Source: Hippopus hippopus
Taxonomy: Eukaryota > Mollusca > Bivalvia > Cardiida > Cardiidae
DNA length: 64,000 nucleotides
Direction of reading: 5' to 3'
NCBI GenBank assembly: GCA_946811185.2
Contig: OX328105.1
Span: 32,243,394-32,307,393 of the forward strand
In this document: in pieces, positions 55,840-64,000 of the stretch
Layout of the letters: each line of letters opens with the position of its first letter
Position numbering within the stretch: position 1 is the stretch's first letter
Program-made: the position numbers and the translations under genes
The notes under the pieces: model-generated
Databases searched by the model: none
What the model saw: only the letters and a program-made list of their open reading frames with translations
Told to the model about the DNA's origin: nothing

Positions 55840-56790
55840 ATGTTTGTCTTAGTGATATATTGGACATCTGTAAAATTTAGTAATATAGGGTCAAAAAGTA
55901 GGTCACTTGGGCAAATCTTAGAAAAACCTTGTGTGCACGCTAGAGGCCACATTTTCAGTCAGATTCTCATGAAAGTTGGTCGTGTTGTTTGTCTGGATAA
56001 TATCTTGGACAAGTTTGAAATTGGGTTATATCCGGTCAAACCCAATTTTAAACTTGTCACTGAGACTTTTAGAAAAAACTTGTGTGCATTCTAAAGGCCA
56101 CATTTGCAGTCAGATACTCATGAAAGTTGGTCAGAAAGTTTGTCCCAAATATATTTTTTAAAGAAGTTTGAAATTTGGTTATGTTGGGTCAAACAGTAGG
56201 TCACTAGTACAAATCTTTGAAAAACCTTGTGTGCACTCTAGAGGCCACATTTTCAGTCAGATACTCATGAAACTTGGTAATTACATTTGTTTTTTTATAA
56301 TTTCTTAAAGAAATTTGAAATTGGGACATGTTTGGGTAAACAGTAGGTCACTGGGGCAAATTTAGGAGATACCTTGTGTGCTCTCCAGAGGCCTTTTGTT
56401 CAGCCAGATACTCATGAAATGTGGTCAGAATTTTTTTTTGTCTTAATGATATTTAGTATGAATTTGAAATGGGCCATGTCAGGTCAAAAGGTAAATCACT
56501 AGGACAAATAATAGAAAAACCTTTTGTGTACTCTAGAGGCTACATGTTCAGTCCAATCTCATGAAAATTGGTCAGAATGTTTATTTAGATGATAAATTAT
56601 ATCAGACAAGATCAAAATTTGGTCATGTAGGATCAAAATTTAGGTCACTGGGACAAATCTTAGAAAAATCTTGTGTGCATGCATAGAGGTCACATTTTAA
56701 GTCTGATACTCATGAAACATGGTCAGATAATATCTCTGACCAGGTAAAAAATAGGCCACATCAGTCAAAAAGTAGGTGACTAACAATCAG
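55840..56790 (+). repeat. ~148-bp tandem repeat, about six units
   Basis: The marker AGGCCACATTTTCAGTCAGA or variants occurs at 55944, 56095, 56242, 56389, 56537 and 56687 (spacings 151, 147, 147, 148, 150). Each unit also has CTCATGAAAGTTGGTCAG, TTTGAAATTGGG and TAGGTCACTNGG. The frames here are repeat-derived. Confidence 0.9.
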
Positions 56791-57231
56791 CTGTTTTACA
56801 TCATCTCAATCAGTATCTCTTCAGCTTTATCAATCCAAGACGACTTTACTCGAGTAAGCGCTTTAGGGCCCTCTAGTTCTTTCATTTGAGCCACTTTTAA
56901 ATTATCGTCTTTGAATTCTCTCAACTATGACAGGTTTAAAAGTTTGTCATTAGGTAAAGGGTTGAATATACTATTGACCTTTTGGAACATATAAATGTAC
57001 TTAGAGTACAAATTGGAAATACCATTTAATGATTAAAACAAAGCTTTTGTTTCAACTTTTCAGGTAACCATGCAACATTTTAGAATTAGCCAGATTCAGT
57101 GCAAATTGAATACCAGCACTTTCTCCTTTACCAACTATATCTTCATAGGCCTTCAATTCAAGGGTCGTCAAAACTTACTTTTGAGTAAGGTTTAAAGTCC
57201 CACTAGTTGCCAAAAGTAAACAAAGCAGGTG

Positions 57232-57396
57232 TTAACCCTTTGGCTGCTAAGTACAGACATGCAGTCTGATCTTGGATCTACAGTGTGTAATAAGGAGATA
57301 TTTTTCCTTTTGAAATTACTTTAAAATAGCAACATTTGGGTTTGTACAATTGGTTTTCAAAGTTTTCTTTAACTTATTTAGCATGTTAAGGGTTAA
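57232..57396 (+). mobile_element. Family B MITE, internally deleted
   Basis: TTAACCCTTTGGCTGCTAAG at the left and TTTAGCATGTTAAGGGTTAA at the right. The hairpin is reduced to GCAGTCTGATCTTGGATCTA; TTAA occurs at both ends. Confidence 0.85.
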
Positions 57397-57969
57397 AGTG
57401 AATTTGAATTTAAATCCTACCTTCTACAAGTATGGAAATGATTGTGAAAATGACAAGTAAATAGTCAGGTAAAAAGTAAATCTAAGATAGAATGACCTTG
57501 CACTTTTTGACCTACTTTAAACATTATTTTCTGCCAGTGACTTACACTTAGACTGTACAATAACAGATTGTCACCTTCACAATAATTTCCATACTTTTAA
57601 ATGATACAATTTAAATTTAAATGCATTTTAACGCCTGCTTTGATTACCATGGCAGGTTTTGGAGCTTAAAGTCAGTGTCACTGTTGATTTTATGAGAATA
57701 AATAGGATAATATCGATACTGTAATTAATCTGATCTCCATCTACATTGTCTAAAACTGCAGTCGTGATATGCATACTACGGGTCTAAATGTTATTACACT
57801 GCTTAAAAAGTAGCCATTGTGAGCTGTTTTTGCATTTTGGTCATGAGAAATGTGACATGGCTTTTGATATGCTAACAGTTTAATGTTCTGAGAGAAGAGC
57901 AATTGTTTTTGCACTGTTGAGTGACTTATTCAACCCTTTATTGGTATGGTGGTTGACAAAAAATAGTGT

Positions 57970-58199
57970 TTAACTCTTTGCCACACAATTCTGAGTTTCA
58001 ATGACCCTGAGGATGAAGCCTTTTGAAAACAGTGTGGAAAAAAGGAGAAAATGCTGGGAACCAGCATTGCGTCTTTTTCCTACTATGATTTCTACCTTTT
58101 CAAAGAAAAACTTCATGATTTGAACCAGATTCATTTTGTTATCTACAAATTCTTTCAAATTGGACAGGTCTAAAATTTTGTCGATTGGTGAAGAGTTAA
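57970..58199 (-). mobile_element. Family A MITE with TTAA at both ends
   Basis: TTAACTCTTTGCCACACAAT at the left and TTGGTGAAGAGTTAA at the right; core AATGCTGGGAACCAGCATTG. Confidence 0.88.
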
Positions 58200-58492
58200 T
58201 TAATGTTATGTTTATCTTGTGTAGGTATGAAGAATCTGTATGACAGAAACCAATTGTAGCAAAGAGAAGAGAGTAGACCAAGATCAGAGACAGCATGTAC
58301 ACATAAAATCTCTGCTGAAAACATGTCATAAGACAGTATGGTCGCTCAGAACTGGATTGATTTACAGCTAATTCTTTGTTGTTGTTCATGAAGTTGTTGT
58401 TGTTTACTTTGAGGGAAAAGAAGACTTTTTAAAACCTGATCTTGATGTACACTTTCAACAAAATGGTGAAGTTGTGATTGGCCCTCCAACCT

Positions 58493-58705
58493 TTAACCCT
58501 TTACCAAACAATTCAATGAAACGGCCATTAGGGTGGTAGCTTTTGAAAACCTTATGGGAAACACACAAAATGCAGGTGATAGGCATTTCTTGTTTATCCC
58601 ACAAAGTTTTTACCCTTTCAAAGACAATTCCCACCTTTTGGCATGTGGTTAATAGGTTTTCTTCAAATGCTTTCAATTTTGACAAGTCTAAAATTTTGAC
58701 TTCTT
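58493..58705 (-). mobile_element. Family A MITE
   Basis: TTAACCCTTTACCAAACAAT at the left; CAATTTTGACAAGTCTAAAA near the right, where the terminus is degraded. Confidence 0.75.
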
Positions 58706-59279
58706 GTTACATTAAGATGCCAAGATTTTTTCACTTAGAGTAATTTTTATGTAGCAAAGTTTAGAGTTTTGGCAGGCTTTGTAAAATGTTGCAAAACATT
58801 TCATAGAATTTTCATTGTCACAAGCAATTTCTCAAAGCAATTTGCTGCAAATTCATTAATGATCTGACTGGTGCTTAATTTATTTTCACGTTTTATTTGA
58901 GATGACCAGTAATATTATGGCAATTTCAAAAATTTACATCTAAACATTATTCAGTTTCCGTGTATACATGTATGTACAGTATGTTTATCACAGGATTTAT
59001 TTGTCTTTCGTATGATTCACATTGTCGTTTGATGTCAAACAATTTATTATGTGGTGGTGACCTGTACAGGTTAAATTTATAAAATATTCTGTTATGTTCA
59101 ATATTAGAAATATTATTTCAAAACAATCTTCTGATAATTCTTTTTTTTTTTTCACAAAAAATTCTTCTAAGATTAGACCTACCAAAAGTGCAAAATGTCA
59201 GAAAGTCTGAGTCTGAAAAATCTTCCAGAATTACCTCAAGTTCTCGGTTGACCATACCTCCGTTTGATTTGAGAAGCTC

Positions 59280-60240
59280 AAATGAACATTTAATCCTTTA
59301 GCCTTTTAACCACACAATATAGAATTTTAATGACCCTGATAATGAAGATTTTCTGAAAAGATTATGGTCACAAGTATTTTATCCACCTCCCACAATGTTT
59401 TGCAACCTTTCAACAACAAATTCCATCATTTTAGCTACACTTAATTTGTCGTTTGCAAATGCTGCCTATTAGCCTGGGTCCAGGCTATAATAATTTTTTT
59501 ATCACTCCTTCTCACGCTCTCCTTTCACAGTCCATATAGATTTGTGGCACAAAACTTTATCGCTTCTGTAATTATTACCACCACAATAAAAGGGATGACA
59601 GTGAGATTGAGGCTGCAACAAGTCTTCTTAAAGGAAACAAAATTTATGCCACCTTGACCTTCAACTATATTACAACATCAGTTTGAAAAGCTTTAATCTT
59701 CTAACTTCCAAACGATTAGCAGCTAAATTGTAAAATAGTTCCCAAAACAAAAAAAATACATACTTATTTTTGACAAAGAAATGTCCGAATATATAAGAGG
59801 AAAAAAATGATCAGGCTGGAACCAAAACCAGCTATCAACATGAATATGTCTAGAATTTTTTCATCTTGTAAAGAGTCAACAAAAGACATAAATAACTGTG
59901 AAGAAAAGCCTTTTGCCGAATCTGAGGAAGAAGCCTTGAGAAAACATTTTGAGAAAAGGATAAAATACTGGTGACCAGCATTCTCTCCTCCTTCCTCAAT
60001 GTATTGTCCTTTGTTACCAGCTGGTAACCAGCATTTTGTCCTTTTTCGACAATGTTTCAACCTATACCACACAATTATGAGTTTTAAAGACCCTGAGGAG
60101 TCAGACTTTTGTTGAAGATATTGTGATAAAAATGAGAAAATACTGTTTACTAGCATTTTCTCCATTTCCCACAATGTTTTCCTACCTCCCAAAGCCAAAC
60201 TCCATCTGAGCCACATGTATGTTATTGTCTGCAAGAGCTT
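59280..60240. mobile_element. Family A remnants, several
   Basis: Partial cores near 59285-59465, 59925-60050 (CTGGTGACCAGCATTCTCTC; CAGCTGGTAACCAGC) and 60050-60240 (GAGAAAATACTGTTTACTAG, mirrored). A 156-codon minus frame at 59764-60234 runs through them and is spurious. Confidence 0.6.
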
Positions 60241-60281
60241 TCAATTTGAACTAGCCTAAGATTTTGTTGCGAGATAAAGAT

Positions 60282-60376
60282 TTAACCCTTTACCACACAA
60301 TCCCGTGGTTTTAGACCCCAATACAGATGCTATCAATATGGACAAGTCTAATATTTCATTGTTTGGTAAAGAGTTA
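60282..60376 (-). mobile_element. Family A MITE, 95-bp internal deletion
   Basis: TTAACCCTTTACCACACAAT and TTTGGTAAAGAGTTAA ends with almost nothing between; the hairpin core is gone. Confidence 0.85.
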
Positions 60377-60717
60377 AAACCTTTCAATGATAGAAATCAA
60401 CATTTGGGTTGTCATTTGCAAATGCCTTCAATTTGACCATGTCTAGAATTTGTTACTCAGTAAAGAGTCAAAGAATTTTGAGAAAAAGAGAAAATGTCAG
60501 TAAACAGCATTTACCTTACACCACAATGTTTTATACCCTTTCAAAGACCAATCGCATGATCTAAACACCATCTCTTCACTCTCTATATATCGTTAAAGAT
60601 ATATTATTGTCGAGTTTTGTTCGGTCCTTTCACTGTACATAGTAGTATGTAGTACACCCTTTTGACAGTTTGAATTTGATTTCTTATTCTGCTAAAAACG
60701 TTTCCAGCAAATAAAAT

Positions 60718-61195
60718 GAGTCATGCACTGTGACAAGAGGACTTAACCCTTTACCACACAATCCCGACCCTGTGGAGTAGGACATGTGGAAACACTGTGG
60801 GAAAAGTAGAAAATTCTAGTAACCATCCTTTTCCCCCTTCTCACATGTTGTCCAACCTTTCAGTTCCAGCCAAATACCAACATTAGAGCCAAGTTTAAAA
60901 TGTCATTTGCAGATGCTTTCAATTTGGACAGGTCTACAATTTTGTTGTTTGGTAAAGAGTTAATGCTTCTTCAAATAGTATAAACCCATGTCAGCCTTTG
61001 CAATCTGCGCAGACTGATCCGCATCGAAACATTGTGCTATTTGTAAATTTTCTGCATGTCCAAACATCAGTCTACCTCATAATTAAGTTGGTTGAGTTTA
61101 GAAATGAATTTTAAAGATCCATGATTATGTGATGACATGTTTGGTAGAAGACTGCATTGAGATGCATTAACCCCTTTTTTGCCAGAGCACCGCTC
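60718..61195. mobile_element. Family D MITE interrupted by a family A MITE
   Basis: The left end is GAGTCATGCACTGTG and the right end GCCAGAGCACCGCTC. Removing 60747-60963 leaves a 261-bp D element with a normal GGACTTAATGC junction. Confidence 0.88.
60743..60963 (-). mobile_element. Family A MITE inserted at TTAA within family D
   Basis: TTAACCCTTTACCACACAAT at the left, TTTGGTAAAGAGTTAA at the right. The TTAA of the host D element is present on both sides, showing duplication of the target. Confidence 0.92.
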
Positions 61196-61224
61196 ATGTA
61201 GACTTTTCACTTTACCAAATGCAA

Positions 61225-61420
61225 AAATTTTTGACACGGATCTGCCTGCTGCGCTCTGGGCAGGCTGACCTGTGTCGAAACTAACCTTTTGGTTAGTTTT
61301 TTTGCATATCAAAGGACCATTCTACACCAGGATTCAGATTGTTGTCAGACAAAATAGATTTAATGGATTGACAAATGTAGTATAATTCATCACGAACATG
61401 CATTAAAACCTCTTCACAGA
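61225..61420. mobile_element. Degenerate family D remnant
   Basis: AGGCTGACCTGTGTCGAAAC, TCAAAGGACCATTCTACACC and CATGCATTAAAACCTCTTC are D-family segments; the left terminus is missing. Confidence 0.55.
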
Positions 61421-62300
61421 GCATTTATGCGATGACTTGCTTGCCCCACAATATTTTCTATCCGTTTGATTACAAACTTCATCAATTTAGTCGTATTTGA
61501 TTTGTCATCTGGAAATGTTAAATGGTTTAAAAATTTGATTTGTCCTAAAAGGTTGAGTGTCATAGGCGAAAGAGACCTTCTGCGGATAGCATAGATCCCA
61601 TAACGGTTTCTAACATTTGACGGACAAATCTCGGTAATTCGAGCCATATTTGATGTGTCATTTGTAAATACTTTAAATTAGGACAAGTCTAATACTTCAG
61701 ATTTCAGTAAATTCGTCGGAGGAAGTCCTTCTAAATACCGTATACATGTATTTGGCGCTGAAAAAGTCACGTCCTTTCAAAACCAAGATTTAACTCTACC
61801 AGACGACAAAATTTTAGGCGCGTCCAGACTGTAAGCATTTGCATACAAAAATGTAAGATGAATGAAATGATAAGCTCTCTTTTTGAAAGGAATTTGTATT
61901 TCTACATCAGCATTTGCCGCAAAGATAATTATCACCTTTTTTTCTCTATTTGATTGAACGATTCAAGTGTAATCTTGGTGAAGACAGCCTATCAATCACC
62001 AAAGGGAGGTAACCTGTATTTTTTTTCGAAAGAGTTGTAATATTAGTTCTTTCCCTTATACACCCCCCCCCCCCACACACACACACATTTTCACGAAATA
62101 ATATGACAATCGTTCAGAATCACCTTTGAAAAAAGGCTAACAAGAAAGTTGTGCTTGCCTAAATTTCGAGATATCGTCATAGTATTTCAGTTTACATATT
62201 AATAACGTTTCGTTTAAAATTCGTATATATACCGTATATACGATACGTTTTGCACACGGCCCCAATTAACATACCTTTTTAACGCTTTAATGAACACAAA
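61421..62300. other. Intergenic sequence upstream of the LASP-like gene
   Basis: Holds family A scraps (61440-61540, 61795-61850), a C/CA-run (62063-62088) and a small A/T palindrome CGTATATATACCGTATATAC (62223-62242). No coding exon was seen. Confidence 0.4.
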
Positions 62301-62304
62301 CGTG

Positions 62305-62313
62305 CACTTCCGG
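62305..62313 (-). promoter_or_regulatory. ETS-type promoter motif
   Basis: CACTTCCGG, the reverse complement of the ETS consensus CCGGAAGTG, lies about 100 bp upstream of the ATG at 62414. ETS sites are common in TATA-less animal core promoters. No TATA box was recognised. A transcription start between here and 62413 is inferred. Confidence 0.5.
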
Positions 62314-62413
62314 TTTTCCAAAATAGGGTGAAAATTGTTGCATTTGTGAGGATAGGATATTTTTGTATTGATTTAGCAGACGGATTAACTTTAGACCTGG
62401 AATAGTATTCATA

Positions 62414-62485
62414 ATGCCACCTAAACAGTGTGCAAAGTGCTCGAAAACGGTTTATCCGACAGAAGAATTAAAATGTTTGGACAAG
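62414..62485 (+). CDS. LASP1: LASP/nebulin-family LIM protein, first coding exon (partial gene)
   Basis: ATG followed by 24 codons, then donor GACAAG|GTTAGT in phase 0. The peptide contains QCAKCSKTVYPTEELKCLDK (residues 5-24), the start of a LIM zinc finger with ligands C6 and C9. The CxxCxKxVYPTExxxCLDK pattern and an exon break straight after LDK are what I recall of LASP1 (LIM and SH3 protein, an actin-binding cytoskeletal adaptor at adhesions) and LIM-type nebulette. The next exon (expected FWHKxCFHC-like) is not in the remaining 1.5 kb, so the gene continues past the window. Which member of the family it is cannot be decided from this exon. Confidence 0.85.
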
Positions 62486-62956
62486 GTTAGTTCTTCGACT
62501 TACAATCATGGAATGATACAAATGTGAATGAAATGCCACGACTTTTTCTTATTTATATATTAGTTTTCACTCGAAATATTGCATGCAATCCATTCAGATA
62601 ATATTATTTAGCATTCGTTGAGGAATTTTACTCGTTTTCACTGCCTTCATTTCTTTAAAGGCAAGCTAGTATTGTCTTGATGCGTTGAAGGACCCTTAGA
62701 AATGGGCGGGGTTTTGACTTTTTCTAAATTATGATTGATGTGATCTGTAAAATTTGTCGACACAGTCATTTTCAGTGGTATGCGTACAAAGATACTTCAA
62801 GTGACCAGCTAGCCAAATCACTGAAATATCACTTAGTTGTTTACTCTGGTCTTAATCCTCATACATTAGCAGGGACAATTTGAGTCACCATCTACCCACC
62901 CACTCACCTAACCCTTTACCACACAATTCTGAGTTTTAATGACCCTGAAGAAGACT

Positions 62957-63185
62957 TTAACTCTTCACCAAACAACAAAATTTTAGACTGGTCCAAATCG
63001 AAAGCATTTGCAGATGACAAAATAAAAGTGACTCAAAATTTGAAATTTGTTTTGGGAAGGGTAGAAAACATTGTGGAAAAAAGAGAAAATGCTGGTTACC
63101 AGCATTTTCTCCTTTTCCCACAATGTTTTCAAAAGCTTTCTTCCTCAGGGTCGTTAAAAGCCGGGATTGTGTGGTAAAGGGTTAA
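62957..63185 (+). mobile_element. Family A MITE, best-preserved full-length copy
   Basis: 229 bp: TTAACTCTTCACCAAACAAC, TTTTAGACTGGTCC, AAAGCATTTGCAGATGACAA, hairpin 63064-63130 (AGAGAAAATGCTGGTTACCA mirrored), TTCCTCAGGGTCGTTAAAAG, GTGTGGTAAAGGGTTAA. TTAA at both ends. A second left-end sequence (CTAACCCTTTACCACAC, 62918) lies just upstream, so two copies overlap or are chained. Confidence 0.9.
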
Positions 63186-63672
63186 TGAACAATCTCAGAA
63201 CATAATTGGAAAAATAGAAATTACTGATAACCAGCATTTTTTCCTTTTCCCAGAATGTTTTCTACTCTTTCTAAGCTATTTGGTTCTTTTCTATCACATT
63301 TGAATTTGTTGCATGAAGATACTTTGAAGAAAGGGTCCAGAATTTGTCCTTTGGAAAGGAGTTACCCTATACCAAATAAATAAACTGTAGTCTTGTCCAA
63401 ATGGAAAGCTTTTGCAGATATTTAATTAAGTGTTGCTTTGATGATAATTTTTGTCAGTAAAAGGATAGACAACATTGTAAAAAAGGAGAAAATGCAAGTT
63501 AGTGTCACAGTTCTGGCAACTAGTTACTAGCATTTTCTCTTTTCCAACAACGTTTGTTTTCAAAGCCTTTCTGTCAGGTTCATTAGAATTGAGAATTTGG
63601 GATTGTATTAATTACTTTCCACATCATTTCAATGTTATGATACTGAAGTAATTTCCAAGGGGAAAGCTTTGG

Positions 63673-63745
63673 AGGTGTATGACTTGAACTGAGTAATCCT
63701 TACTTACAGGGTTAGTGCTCTACCATCTAGCTACCTAGACTGCTC
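63673..63745 (-). repeat. tRNA-like segment 1
   Basis: Minus strand: TAGCTAGATGGTAGAGC (D arm/A box), an anticodon-like loop CCTGTAA (TGT), then GTTCAAGTC (B box). The T stem and acceptor stem pair poorly. It is a SINE head or tRNA pseudogene. Confidence 0.55.
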
Positions 63746-63828
63746 ATTAGACATGTACCGATTATCATAATATTAGTGCACAGATTGTGCAATGTGTTCT
63801 TGCCTTGCTTACATGGCGAAAAGTGTGG

Positions 63829-63897
63829 CTGGTATGGGACTTGAACCCAGGATGTTTTCCTTACAATAAAAGTGTTCTGCTCCTGAGCTACCAGCAC
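63829..63897 (-). repeat. tRNA-like segment 2
   Basis: Minus strand: GTGCTGG then TAGCTCAGGAGCAGAAC, a loop with TTGT, CCTGGGTTCAAGTCCC (good T arm and B box) and CCAGCCAC, nearly pairing with GTGCTGG. It aligns over 35 bases with segment 1 at the same spacing. Confidence 0.6.
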
Positions 63898-64000
63898 TGC
63901 TTGATACTGATGCAGCTGAGTATCGCTTCACTCTGTGAACATACTCTTCTGGGAAACCTTTCATTAAACTGCTTCACAATCTTCTGAGAACTGCATTCAT

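Larger units (their letters stand above)
62486..64000 (+). other. First intron of the LASP-like gene (incomplete)
   Basis: Contains a family A MITE with intact ends (62957-63185), a second decayed copy (63225-63600) and two tRNA-like segments (63673-63745, 63829-63897). No further exon found. Confidence 0.7.

Noticed and set aside
55840..56161. Frames of 84 and 61 codons with similar sequence
   Set aside because: They lie in the ~148-bp tandem repeat and reflect its periodicity.
59764..60234. A 156-codon minus-strand frame
   Set aside because: It runs across family A MITE hairpins and has no recognisable domain.

Overview
The window is nuclear DNA of an animal, most likely a bivalve mollusc. 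It has intron-split genes with GT/AG splice sites, tRNA-derived SINEs whose 3' domain ends in GGCGTTAAAC, and long bivalve-type interspersed repeats, including one that starts AGCTCCACTGG and runs into CGTCCGTG-type sequence. Palindromic MITEs are very dense. Family recognition is from memory, so the clade is an inference (heterodont bivalve favoured). Genes occupy very little of the window.

Three pieces of host coding sequence can be supported. (1) A complete pirin gene (PIR) on the + strand has eight coding exons between 20863 and 35922 (312 codons plus stop), with all four metal ligands conserved and a poly(A) signal at 36515. (2) The first coding exon of a LASP/nebulin-family LIM-domain gene (62414-62485, +) is preceded by an ETS-type promoter motif; the rest of the gene lies beyond the window. 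(3) An isolated but well-formed 129-nt exon on the - strand (41113-41241) resembles the SAM-binding start of FkbM-type methyltransferases. A weaker exon candidate lies at 50843-50894 (-).

Everything else is transposable-element or simple-repeat sequence. Region by region: 1-3300 has SINE and MITE remnants and a 167-bp hairpin; 3315-4641 is a complete mariner with an intact 354-codon transposase; 4700-17250 has chains of nested palindromic MITEs, SINEs and microsatellites; 17415-20110 is an inverted duplication with about 0.8-kb arms, one arm interrupted by a SINE; 20500-36540 is pirin, whose introns hold SINEs, MITEs, a broken pogo/Tigger-like transposase and hairpins; 36600-51000 has a 260-bp perfect palindrome, many TTAA-flanked MITEs and a decayed second mariner; 51150-54490 is a T-rich minisatellite split by a 1.5-kb TIR element and bracketed by inverted SINE 3' ends; 55840-56790 is a ~148-bp tandem repeat; 57000-64000 has more TTAA MITEs and the LASP-like promoter and first exon.

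Four recurrent short-element families are used below. Family A and families B/C are TTAA-flanked and end in CCCTTT...AAAGGG-like termini, as piggyBac-type non-autonomous elements do. Family D has termini GAGCCATGCTCTG and a ~260-bp body. Family E has termini GGTCTGCAACACGCG; D and E have 4-bp AT-rich target duplications. Several copies nest inside one another, and these nestings show the exact element ends. No bacterial-type operon, CRISPR array, rRNA gene or convincing functional tRNA gene is present.
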